From Paenibacillus barcinonensis (GTDB lineage: Bacteria; Bacillota; Bacilli; Paenibacillales; Paenibacillaceae), in NCBI RefSeq assembly GCF_003217495.1, contig NZ_QJSW01000005.1, positions 124,001-188,000 on the forward strand: a DNA stretch of 64,000 nt. Direction: 5' to 3'. The translations under genes were made by a program, and so were the position numbers. The notes beneath the pieces were generated by a model. It saw only the letters and a list, made by a program, of their open reading frames with translations. It was not told the DNA's origin and did not search any database. Shown here piece by piece: positions 55,526-63,337 of this stretch (its first letter is position 1; each line of letters opens with the position of its first letter).

Positions 55526-56473
55526 ATGAACAAAACGGAGCGACAGCTCGCAATCACGCTTGAATTACAACGAACCAGGCTGATAAGGGCGGAGGATCTG
55601 GCTTCTCAATTCGAAACCAGTGTACGCACGATATATCGGGATATCCAAGCATTAAGCGAGGCTGGCGTACCCATTGCAGGTGCTCCGGGTCATGGGTATT
55701 CTCTGATGGAGGGATACTTTCTGCCCCCGGTTAGTTTTACAACAGAGGAAGCCGTGTCCCTGCTTATGGGGGCCCAATTTATTGAACAGAGATGGGATAC
55801 CGCCTATGGAATGCAAGCCAGGTCTGCGCACCGCAAGATTGAAGCCATTTTACCTGAGAATGTGCGTAAAGCGTCAGCGCGTGTTCAAGAAACGATGCGC
55901 TTGCTTCATCCTGCCGAGCCAGACACTGCATCCCGAGTCAAAACGTATCTTCATGACATACGTCATGCGATTCTGGAGCAGCATAAAATCAGCTTTACTT
56001 ATGTGAAAAATCTGCCCGAAATGGATGGAAAACGCTCAATGCAGCGTGTCGTCTCGCCATATGGACTTAGTCTTGTGCGGGAGCATTGGATGCTGGTCGC
56101 CAGATGTGATCTGCGGCAGGACATTCGTCATTTCCGTTTGTCCCGCATGTCTGAGCTTTCTGTGCTGGAGGATACGTTTCTCCTGCCCCCCGATTTTGAT
56201 CTGAACCGTTATAAGTCGCGGGATAATCGAGACGAACATGTGCTTATACGTGCAAAAGTTGAAGTGGCTGACAAGATTAAAGAGTTGCTTTACTTTTATA
56301 TAGATGATGTCCAAGAGCGTGAAGAGTATATTTATGTTGATTTTCGTGTCCGCGATTCGGAAGAAATACTGCATCATTTACTTGGAATGGGTGGAGAGAT
56401 CGAGGTGCTGGAGCCAGCGTCTCTGCGTGCCCGTATTCGGGAGATTGCAAAAAATATGTTGAAGCACTACTGA
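55526..56473 (+). CDS. WYL-domain transcriptional regulator (YafY family)
   Basis: This 315-residue protein has an N-terminal winged helix (FETSVRTIYRDIQALSEAGV) and a WYL domain (about 135-220, VVSPYGLSLVREHWMLVARC, in which the Trp-Met-Leu replaces W-Y-L) plus a C-terminal WCX region (EVADKIKELLYFYIDDVQER). It regulates by small-molecule or nucleic-acid binding. A TGACA-N6-TGTCA site lies immediately after its stop, before the DinB gene, the likely target. Confidence 0.88.
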   Translation: MNKTERQLAITLELQRTRLIRAEDLASQFETSVRTIYRDIQALSEAGVPIAGAPGHGYSLMEGYFLPPVSFTTEEAVSLLMGAQFIEQRWDTAYGMQARSAHRKIEAILPENVRKASARVQETMRLLHPAEPDTASRVKTYLHDIRHAILEQHKISFTYVKNLPEMDGKRSMQRVVSPYGLSLVREHWMLVARCDLRQDIRHFRLSRMSELSVLEDTFLLPPDFDLNRYKSRDNRDEHVLIRAKVEVADKIKELLYFYIDDVQEREEYIYVDFRVRDSEEILHHLLGMGGEIEVLEPASLRARIREIAKNMLKHY

Positions 56474-56486
56474 CATACTCTTGTCA
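56471..56486 (+). promoter_or_regulatory. TGACA-N6-TGTCA operator before the DinB gene
   Basis: Half-sites TGACA and TGTCA are perfect inverted repeats around TACTCT, followed by GG and a possible -10 TATACT 12 bases later. The same half-sites and a TAGACT 12 bases later occur before the GH1 gene next to the other WYL regulator. Confidence 0.55.
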
Positions 56487-56539
56487 GGAGCCCCTCGATA
56501 TACTGGAGCTATTCAGAATGAAGAGGAGAGGTTTGAACA

Positions 56540-57082
56540 ATGAGAAATACGAGTGAAGTGCTGCAGTCTTTTGAGTCGTCAGTCGAGAGATATGTGGCAG
56601 AACTGAATGCATTGAATATAGAGGACTTGCTTCGCAAAGAAAATGATGAGGAATGGTCGATTGGACAAATGTATATGCACCTGATTCAATCGGCGCTGTT
56701 CATGCATTTACCTAACAGTGAGCATTGCCTTGCTAACAACGAGAACACGGTACATGCTGATGCGGAAAAAACAGAGCTCGGCAAAACGTTGTTTGAGGCA
56801 GGACAGTTTCCTCCAATTCGTGTGAAAGTACCCGCTTCCCCGCAATATACGCCGCTGCCACCTGAAAGCAAGGCGCAATTGGTGGAGGGACTGCAACAGG
56901 TGGTAGAACGCATGAGACGTGTAGCGTCAATTCTTGAAGAAGTGCCCGTGTCCACAAGCCGGAAAGTATCTCATCCAAGGTTTGGAGCGCTTGACGCTAA
57001 GGAGTGGTTTGTGTTGATCGACATGCACTACAGACATCATTTTTTACAATTGGATCGGTTGAAATTGAATCTGGAAAAGTGA
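56540..57082 (+). CDS. DinB-family four-helix protein
   Basis: This 180-residue helical protein has metal-type histidines: MYMHLIQSALFMH in the second helix and IDMHYRHHFLQLDRL at the end. The family is DinB/YfiT. Gene order and operator indicate control by the adjacent WYL regulator. GAGGAGAGG precedes the ATG. Enzymatic role is unknown. Confidence 0.85.
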   Translation: MRNTSEVLQSFESSVERYVAELNALNIEDLLRKENDEEWSIGQMYMHLIQSALFMHLPNSEHCLANNENTVHADAEKTELGKTLFEAGQFPPIRVKVPASPQYTPLPPESKAQLVEGLQQVVERMRRVASILEEVPVSTSRKVSHPRFGALDAKEWFVLIDMHYRHHFLQLDRLKLNLEK

Positions 57083-57539
57083 TTAACTTACCTTACAACC
57101 TACTCATGTATAGATGAGACATATGCGCATTATACGTATAAGTCTTCTTAAAGACATAATACAAAGACAAAGACAAATATATATACGAATGACTAGTGGG
57201 ACGACGGGTATATTATTAAAAATTCAATAACAAACTACCGCAATATAGGGCCTATAGACCGTTTATAGGTTCTTTTTTCATACAAAATAATACATTCGCT
57301 TGTTATTCTCTATTTTTCTGGATGAATCGTCTAGGTTAACGATCTAGGTTTATATTGAAGGCGAGAAGCTAATACATGTTGGATAAGTGGTTCTGAAGTG
57401 GAGCTGTATACTCTTGAAAAACCGTACAAACAAACCGATAAATACAGGTGAAATAAGATAAAAGGTAGTCAGCACAAAATGAGATAAATTAGACTTGATT
57501 GAATAAAACACAACTAAATTGGTTGAGAGGAAGAATCCT
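57083..57539. other. 457-base A/T-rich intergenic region
   Basis: Apart from a terminator hairpin at 57248-57278 I see no clear element. Two copies of CTAGGTT occur near 57330-57350. A hydrophobic minus-strand open frame (57350-57592) lacks a good start and overlaps the next gene. Confidence 0.5.
57248..57278 (+). terminator. Terminator hairpin after the DinB gene
   Basis: CCTATA and TATAGG pair, extended by G-T/G-C pairs, followed by TTTTTT. Confidence 0.6.
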
Positions 57540-58133
57540 ATGACAACGCAGAATGCCAATCCCAAAGTAGATGCATATTTAAGCAAAATCAAAACGTGGA
57601 AGGATGAATCCGTGAAGCTGAGAGAGATTATTCTGGACTGTGATCTGACCGAAGATTTTAAATGGATGCATCCCTGCTACACGTTGAACGGGAAAAACGT
57701 TGTGCTGATTCATGGCTTTAAGGAGTATTGTGCGATCATGTTTCTCAAAGGCTCTCTGCTCAAAGACCCACATGGTATCCTGATTCAGCAAACGAATAAT
57801 GTGCAGGGAGGTCGCCAGATTCGTTTCACCAACCTGGAGCAGATTATCGAACAAGAGGATATTCTGAAAGCTTATATTCGTGAAGCAATCGAGGTCGAAC
57901 AAGCGGGTCTGAAAGTGGAAAAAAAGGAAGTAGAACAATTCGCTGTTCCTGAGGAACTGCAACAGCAATTTGATGCCAATCCTGCATTCCAGGAAGCATT
58001 TGAAGCACTAACCCCTGGCCGCCAGCGGGCGTACCTGTACCACTTTTCACAGCCAAAACAATCCAAGACCAAAACATCCCGCATTGAAAAATGTATGCAG
58101 CCTATCATGGAGGGTAAAGGGTTGAATGACTGA
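57540..58133 (+). CDS. YdeI/OmpD-associated-like protein (DUF1801 type)
   Basis: This 197-residue protein has the DUF1801/YdeI order: KVDAYLSKIKTWKDESVKLR at the N-terminus, WMHPCYTLNGKNVVLIHGFK, MFLKGSLLKDP, and the C-terminal helix ALTPGRQRAYLYHFSQPKQS with KTKTSRIEKC. The family is of unknown function. The ATG at 57540 follows GAGAGGAAG; a start at 57519 would add seven residues across that site. Confidence 0.88.
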   Translation: MTTQNANPKVDAYLSKIKTWKDESVKLREIILDCDLTEDFKWMHPCYTLNGKNVVLIHGFKEYCAIMFLKGSLLKDPHGILIQQTNNVQGGRQIRFTNLEQIIEQEDILKAYIREAIEVEQAGLKVEKKEVEQFAVPEELQQQFDANPAFQEAFEALTPGRQRAYLYHFSQPKQSKTKTSRIEKCMQPIMEGKGLND

Positions 58134-58265
58134 TGCTTAATTGAGTATGTGTATGGTCATGAGTATTGAAAAGTCATTTTCAACAGATAAAGGAAGGCAC
58201 AGAAAACGATCTGGAAATACAAAATAAGCCTGAAGTTTTTTGGGGAGAACAAATATCTAAGGCAC

Positions 58266-58294
58266 AAAGGCACCTGTTCAATTAAGGTGCCTTT
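58266..58294. terminator. Terminator hairpin overlapping the lipoprotein stop
   Basis: AAAGGCACCT and AGGTGCCTTT form a stem whose arm covers the minus-strand stop codon at 58282-58284. It can end transcription on the minus strand and may serve the YdeI-like gene on the plus strand. Confidence 0.6.
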
Positions 58295-59076
58295 ATACTG
58301 TATTCATCGACATTGATCGGAATAAATGCTTTAAATATCGTTTTTCTCAGAGAGTTATTGATTTGTTCTGCTTTTAATTCGAGGTTTAGATTTGTAATGT
58401 CCTGATCTATAAAATATTCTTTCGGAATGTCAATGCGGAATTCGTAAGTTATGGTGTCTGCTGTTTCTGATATTGTTTTTTGTTCTTCCACTGAAGCAAT
58501 TTTTTGAATGGATGCAGGTACTGAAAATTGAATGTTTGCTCCTTCAACTTTTGTGAACTCAATGGTGTAGATTAAAGAACCCTTAGCTTGTTTATAATGC
58601 TTACTGCGAATGAAGGCTTCCTTATTATTTGGAATGGTGTCATCCGAAGACTGTCCTTCGTAATAGTAGTCGCCTACAGGGATTTCGATATGGTTATCAT
58701 GTGCATCGGTCAATGTTACCGAGTCAAAATGATTAATACGTTTATTCGCTTGTAAAACAAGAATATGTTTATCCTGAAGTTGAATACTCTCTTGATTAGG
58801 GATTTCAGCTACAAGGTTCCCGTCAGAAAATAGTTCTATCTTAGAAATGTCAATAAAATCTACAGCATAAGGCAAGTATATTTTGAACTCTTTAGTCTGA
58901 AAAAAATAACTTTCTTCTTTAGGAACAGTATTTTCAAGTAGTGCTATTTTTTCATTATACTCGTTAGGTAATTCCTCAGACTTTTTCGTAGATGTCTCCA
59001 GAGTTGCAGGAGAAGGATCTTGGACACAGCCTGATAATAAAATTAAAATGGAACAACTAATTAAAATTTTTCGCAT
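58282..59076 (-). CDS. Low-GC lipoprotein, unknown family
   Basis: This 264-residue lipoprotein has a signal peptide with lipobox LSGC (C17). A Ser/Thr/Lys/Glu-rich linker follows, then an extended beta-rich body (FKIYLPYAVDFIDISKIELF, IHILVLQANKR-like KHILVLQANKR, TIPNNKEAFIRSKHYKQA, ITYEFRIDIPKEYF). I do not recognise a family. Codon use is A/T-rich compared with neighbours. It lies downstream of the secreted protein gene on the same strand, 50 bases away with a hairpin between, so the two probably form one unit. Confidence 0.7.
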   Translation of the reverse strand: MRKILISCSILILLSGCVQDPSPATLETSTKKSEELPNEYNEKIALLENTVPKEESYFFQTKEFKIYLPYAVDFIDISKIELFSDGNLVAEIPNQESIQLQDKHILVLQANKRINHFDSVTLTDAHDNHIEIPVGDYYYEGQSSDDTIPNNKEAFIRSKHYKQAKGSLIYTIEFTKVEGANIQFSVPASIQKIASVEEQKTISETADTITYEFRIDIPKEYFIDQDITNLNLELKAEQINNSLRKTIFKAFIPINVDEYSIKAP

Positions 59077-59093
59077 TATTCCTCCGATCTAAG

Positions 59094-59112
59094 GAAGGGC
59101 GGCTGAACCGCC
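59094..59112 (-). promoter_or_regulatory. Intercistronic hairpin of the secreted protein/lipoprotein pair
   Basis: AGGGCGG and CCGCCCT form a perfect stem with a short loop between the two minus-strand genes. There is no T-tract, so it is better suited to setting relative expression than to stopping transcription. Confidence 0.5.
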
Positions 59113-59125
59113 CTAATTATATGTT

Positions 59126-59764
59126 TTAATTTATTGGGTTGGACCAGAGCCAGGTTTCAAAACCTCTATAGTCGAATGTTGATGCATTATATTGTGTATC
59201 CCAGATAATTCCGACGTCTGTGTAACGATAATCCTCTTGTGTTACTTTAATAGCACTTTTTTGTTCATACACCCAGCCGGCTGGAATTGTATATGTTTCG
59301 ACCAATGATTTTTCAAATTTTTGCCCAATTGCTCCTGCTAATTTAAATCCAACGACATCTTTAAAACCAAAGCTTGTCTCACCACTTACTGAAATTGTGA
59401 ATTCGGACTTTGTTGAGAGCGTTCTTTTAACAGCGCCGGCTGCAACATTGTTGTAGCGATCTCTGTCGTAGCTAGTGTAGAAGTTAGCTTCAGCTACTTT
59501 GGTCCAAGAATTTCTTCCCATTGTTCCAATGCCACCTGAGTTAGGAATAGTAACTGGCTTTAAATTTTTTCTGAAATTATCTTTCAGATCTTTCTCAGTA
59601 AGTAATTGTACTCCATCAATGAAAAGTTTTCCATCTTTATACTCTTCAATTGGTGCCCGATTGTTAACAGTAGTTTCTGAATCGGATGCAAGAACAGGAA
59701 TAGCTAAAGACAAAGATAGCACTGTAACTAAGCTTAAAACCTTTAAACTCTTTTTCAACAACAA
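59126..59764 (-). CDS. Secreted 212-residue beta-rich protein, unknown family
   Basis: The frame starts at a TTG (59764), 8 bases after a perfect AGGAGG. A signal peptide (about 1-27, LSLAIPVLASDS) is followed by a mature chain rich in Ser, Thr and alternating polar/hydrophobic strands (KSEFTISVSGETSFGF, KSLVETYTIPAGWVYEQK, DVGIIWDTQYNASTFDYRGF). The pattern faintly recalls the stalk of aerolysin/ETX-type pore formers, but length is short and no hallmark is certain. Low GC and the adjacent lipoprotein point to recent acquisition or an effector/partner pair. Confidence 0.7.
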   Translation of the reverse strand: MLLKKSLKVLSLVTVLSLSLAIPVLASDSETTVNNRAPIEEYKDGKLFIDGVQLLTEKDLKDNFRKNLKPVTIPNSGGIGTMGRNSWTKVAEANFYTSYDRDRYNNVAAGAVKRTLSTKSEFTISVSGETSFGFKDVVGFKLAGAIGQKFEKSLVETYTIPAGWVYEQKSAIKVTQEDYRYTDVGIIWDTQYNASTFDYRGFETWLWSNPIN

Positions 59765-60091
59765 AATGATTACCTCCTAAAATATGTATTGGTTACAAAG
59801 GTAATTATATACAATTATATAAATATTTTATATGGTTCTAAAGTACTGTATTTACATATAATTCAAATTAATTAAATTAAATTTTAAGATTGAGTTTCTA
59901 AAAATTAAATTAAATTTTAATATTGTTCCGCATAAAATTAACTGAAGATTGATCGTGGAGACTAAGCTCATCACTGTACACAGACAATGATAAGCATTTG
60001 TTTTAGTCATTAATATATCTATAAATAATATTAGGAGGAGGGTTAAAAGGTAAACTTCGACATTTTACTCTGACTTTGTCATAACTCTATC
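59765..60091. other. 327-base very A/T-rich region
   Basis: It holds the promoter of the secreted protein, although no boxes are certain. An 18-base direct repeat is present at 59870-59887 and 59903-59920. No coding sequence is seen. Confidence 0.55.
59870..59920. repeat. 18-base direct repeat, two copies
   Basis: AATTAAATTAAATTTTAA occurs at 59870-59887 and again at 59903-59920. It is A/T-only, so chance or slippage is possible. Confidence 0.7.
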
Positions 60092-61414
60092 TCACCACAC
60101 AGCATTAAGAACCTCATCTACCTCTTTGATGCGTGTGACGGATGGATTCTGGATCAGATTGCCTTTGACCATAACCATCGACATGTTGGATAAAGCTTCA
60201 ATCTGCTCTAGCGGATTGTGATCCAGTACAATCAAGTCGGCCTGTTTGCCGATATCCAGCGTACCCGTCAAGTCGTCGATCCCGAGAATTTTGGCATTCG
60301 TGCGAGTCACCATGCTGATGACATCTTTATTGGTTAGATTCGTCTGTCTCATATAATGATCCATCTCTCTCCACATATCATAGTGGGTTACGTAGGACAT
60401 GGCCGCATCGTTTCCGATTCCAATAGTGATGCCGTTGTCGATGGCCTGTTTCACCCCTTTCAGCATGGAGTCGTAGACGAGTCTGGAATTTTCTTTGACT
60501 GTGGCACTTAACTTGGTCACACTTGGATCGAGCGAAGCGGATGGATAAGCGGCTTGCAGCGTAGGAATCAATGCGGTGTAACCATGAAGGGTCTTGGGGT
60601 TATTTTTATACAAACGAATAATCTCGTCATCCATCACAGCCCCATGCTCAATCGTATCCACGCCCCCTTGCAGAGCAACGCGCACACCTTCCGTGCTCTC
60701 GACATGAGCCGCAACCTTCATCCCCATCTTATGCGCTTCATCACAGACCGCCGCGACCTCGTCCACTGTCATCTGCAAGCGTCCAGCTTCGCCAACCATT
60801 TTGGCATCCGTCACACCGCCCGTTACACAGATTTTGATCCAGTCCACACCGTTCTTCACATTAATCCGTGTATTTTTGCGCATCTCCCAAGGTGAGTCAC
60901 CCACCAGCGCCAAGTAAGGGGCACCATGTCCACCTGTCACACTCAGGAAAAACCCCGAAACAAGCAGATTCGGACCGACCCACTCCCCGCGGTTAATCTC
61001 ATCTCGCAGCTGCACATCGGTATAAAAGAATTCCCCGACACTGCGCATGGTTGTAACACCTGCATGGAGCGCGGTAAGTGCGTTGCGTTTCATACGTTTC
61101 TTCAAAATATGTCGCCCAAATCGGGTATCCAAAATCCGATGATAAGCAAAATCCAGCACACCTTCACTGACGGAGAGGGTGAGCGGTTTGCCGTCTGCAA
61201 ACAGATGCACATGTGCGTTAATCAGCCCTGGCATCACATATTTTCCGGTGAGATCAATTGTTGTGTAGTGACTGGGGATATGCAGTTCCTGATCTGGCGC
61301 GATATTCTCGATAAGTCCTTGTTCGTTGATGAGAATCGTCATGTTTGGCTGCAAATTGCGACTGGTGTCGCCGTGGATCAGATGGACGTTTTTCAGAGCG
61401 TAAGCAGTGTTCAT
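60092..61414 (-). CDS. Amidohydrolase (imidazolonepropionase-like family)
   Basis: This 440-residue protein has the metal site H68-x-H70 in LINAHVHLFADG, with further ligands in the segment VAAHVESTEGVR, the DTIEHGAV motif and an Asp in IGIGNDAAMSY. It matches the broad imidazolonepropionase-like/Xaa-Pro dipeptidase-type amidohydrolases that cleave cyclic amides, peptides or organophosphates; the substrate is unknown. There is no signal peptide. AAGGAGGAAC precedes the ATG. A palindrome like one before the TetR gene lies upstream. Confidence 0.88.
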   Translation of the reverse strand: MNTAYALKNVHLIHGDTSRNLQPNMTILINEQGLIENIAPDQELHIPSHYTTIDLTGKYVMPGLINAHVHLFADGKPLTLSVSEGVLDFAYHRILDTRFGRHILKKRMKRNALTALHAGVTTMRSVGEFFYTDVQLRDEINRGEWVGPNLLVSGFFLSVTGGHGAPYLALVGDSPWEMRKNTRINVKNGVDWIKICVTGGVTDAKMVGEAGRLQMTVDEVAAVCDEAHKMGMKVAAHVESTEGVRVALQGGVDTIEHGAVMDDEIIRLYKNNPKTLHGYTALIPTLQAAYPSASLDPSVTKLSATVKENSRLVYDSMLKGVKQAIDNGITIGIGNDAAMSYVTHYDMWREMDHYMRQTNLTNKDVISMVTRTNAKILGIDDLTGTLDIGKQADLIVLDHNPLEQIEALSNMSMVMVKGNLIQNPSVTRIKEVDEVLNAVW

Positions 61415-61532
61415 GGTGTGTTCCTCCTTGGGTGTGGGTGGTGTTACATGATGTTACATGTTGAATCAGTTGAGTGATACGGTTCTGTGCTATTTGGTTT
61501 CTCTGTGCAAAGTATTCTTGTGGTCTAAAAGT

Positions 61533-61547
61533 GAATTAATAATTCAT
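61533..61547 (-). promoter_or_regulatory. Palindrome TGAATTA-A-TAATTCA before the amidohydrolase gene
   Basis: This perfect 15-base palindrome lies about 120 bases upstream of the amidohydrolase start. A similar element (TGAAT-N5-ATTC) lies before the TetR gene at 62325-62339. A shared TetR operator is inferred. Confidence 0.5.
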
Positions 61548-61692
61548 TTTTGGGTTAAAAAAATAGATCGACTTGCCTATGCTTATTTTTTGCGTGCAAA
61601 TCATGTGAGTGGAACTGATCTGCACGCCGTGCGACGCGTGGTGATCTATGGTAAAGGTGGTTTTTTGCTTTGTAGTGATCCAGCACTATTCC

Positions 61693-62304
61693 TTATTCGT
61701 TCAAGCTCTTCATGCCGTACAGTCGGTATATATACAACGCGTCAAAGATTTGCTTGCGGCTGTCCTCGCTCATGTCTCGTTTCAATAAATCCAGATTCAT
61801 GTCAATGACGTTATGTGCCAAAATGTTCAGCAGGATCAGGTTCTCCTCGGTGCCGATCTCATAGTGTTTGTATTGATTTTTGAGATAGGCCTTCTTCGTT
61901 TCAATCATAAGCTCAACCAGCTCGTTCTTGGCGTTGGTGTAGATGGTGCCTTTGTTCTTTTCAAAAATAATGATGATCTGATTCCGATACTTCCGCAGCA
62001 CATCTATTTGTTCTTGCAACAGGACGGATCGTTGCTCACTGTTCGTTTCCTCAAACGCGTTCTGGTTATCAAAATGAATCGTCTCCACCAGTACCTTTTT
62101 CAGATAATCCACCAAATCCGGCGGAACAACGGCGTAGAAAAGCTCCTTCTTGTTCTTGAAATAGGTATAGATGTTACCGACTGAAATATTGATTTCATTC
62201 GCAATATCGTTCATCTTGGCATCCGCATAGCCCTTCTCAAAAAAGACCTTAAGCGCCGCGTATTCAATCTCTTTCCTGACTTCGTCTTTCTTGGCCTGCA
62301 CCAT
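61693..62304 (-). CDS. TetR-family transcriptional regulator
   Basis: This 203-residue regulator has an N-terminal TetR helix-turn-helix (about 10-55, AALKVFFEKGYADAKMNDIA and SVGNIYTYFKNKKELF) and a helical C-terminal ligand domain. The ATG at 62304 has AAGGAG 9 bases before it; a longer frame from 62373 has none. It is upstream of the amidohydrolase on the same strand and probably represses it and itself. Confidence 0.9.
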   Translation of the reverse strand: MVQAKKDEVRKEIEYAALKVFFEKGYADAKMNDIANEINISVGNIYTYFKNKKELFYAVVPPDLVDYLKKVLVETIHFDNQNAFEETNSEQRSVLLQEQIDVLRKYRNQIIIIFEKNKGTIYTNAKNELVELMIETKKAYLKNQYKHYEIGTEENLILLNILAHNVIDMNLDLLKRDMSEDSRKQIFDALYIYRLYGMKSLNE

Positions 62305-62617
62305 CGGGAACGACTCCTTAATAGTGAATGGATGATTCGTTATTAGGATAGACCTTTTTGGAGGGGGTGTCAAATGTGTATTATTATATTCTATAGTATA
62401 AAGAATAGTACTAGAGGATTTCTTGATATCGTGTACAAGGCAGTAATGAATTTTAATTGTATTGAAAAATTTTTATTGATAATACAGCAAAGAAGGAAAA
62501 TTATTCATTGTTGTCGAAAGTAGTAATTTTGAAAATATAGTTCTTTAGTCTTTATTGAAGTTAGTAAGCTTTGAGTTCTATGATTATTCAATTGAAAGGT
62601 ATTTGGAGGAACATAAA
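62305..62617. other. 313-base region between TetR and the low-GC pair
   Basis: It has the TetR operator candidate (62325-62339), an imperfect inverted repeat TATTCT/AGAATA (62387-62407), and an A/T-rich segment that may hold the promoter of the plus-strand pair. Confidence 0.5.
62325..62339 (-). promoter_or_regulatory. TGAAT-N5-ATTC element upstream of TetR
   Basis: TGAATGGATGATTCG lies about 20 bases before the TetR start. It shares TGAAT and ATTC half-sites and spacing with the palindrome at 61533-61547. Confidence 0.45.
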
Positions 62618-63322
62618 ATGGCCAGACTGTTAGTGCTTTCTTTAGCTGAAACAACCAGTGACCCTACAAAGGGTTATGCTGTGATTGCCAGGAACATAGA
62701 TAATAGTAGCTGGGTTATTATACCTACGTTACCTAAAGAATTACTGAGAATAGAAGAAGAGTATGCTTGGGATATTTTTGCTGTAACTGAGGTTGAAATA
62801 AGAAGAGTATTAAATTTAAGAAGTGATATTTATGAAGTGGAAGTAGAAAATTACTTACCTAAGATGATAGCCCCGCCAATTAAATCTGTGTTAGAGAGAA
62901 TAAAAGTTTTAAATGAGTTATCTTCTGATACAATTACTGAGCTTTCAGAAAGTACATCATGGGTGGGTATTCTCAAAAATCCAAGAATATCTAATTTAAC
63001 TTTCTCTCCCAGAAAAGAAAATGAGTTGGGATATGATCGAGAATTAACTTTCTACTGGGAATGTAGGTTAGATTTCAGTGATATCATAGGAAGTAAATGG
63101 AAGTATAAAGTTGCCCCTGGAGTTGCTGTAAAAGATATGAGATTTAAAGCATACTGGAGGGATATATTATTAACAAGACAACAACAGTTTCGGGAGAGCA
63201 TTTATAAATGGATAGATTATATGATTCTTAATAATACATATTTATTAATTGAATTCTATCCTAATGATTATTATGGGCAAATTGCAGTGATTTCTGGAGT
63301 CTTTTCATTAAAGATTGATTAG
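62618..63322 (+). CDS. Possible dual-OB-fold protein, low GC
   Basis: The product is 234 residues from the ATG at 62618, with TTTGGAGGAAC 8 bases upstream; an in-frame start at 62555 lacks one. The opening ARLLVLSLAETTSDPTKGYA, followed by VIARNIDNSSWVIIPTLP, resembles the start of dual OB-fold-containing proteins found in accessory regions. The second half (about 115-234) contains FYWECRLDFSDIIGSKWKYK and ends with LLIEFYPNDYYGQI. It is 15 bases from the next gene, so the two form a unit. Family call is tentative. Confidence 0.55.
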   Translation: MARLLVLSLAETTSDPTKGYAVIARNIDNSSWVIIPTLPKELLRIEEEYAWDIFAVTEVEIRRVLNLRSDIYEVEVENYLPKMIAPPIKSVLERIKVLNELSSDTITELSESTSWVGILKNPRISNLTFSPRKENELGYDRELTFYWECRLDFSDIIGSKWKYKVAPGVAVKDMRFKAYWRDILLTRQQQFRESIYKWIDYMILNNTYLLIEFYPNDYYGQIAVISGVFSLKID

Positions 63323-63337
63323 AAGGAGTAATTTAAC

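Noticed and set aside
57350-57592. Hydrophobic 80-codon minus-strand frame
   Set aside because: It lacks an ATG and ribosome site, and overlaps the start of the YdeI-like gene; however, its membrane-like composition is unusual enough to recheck.
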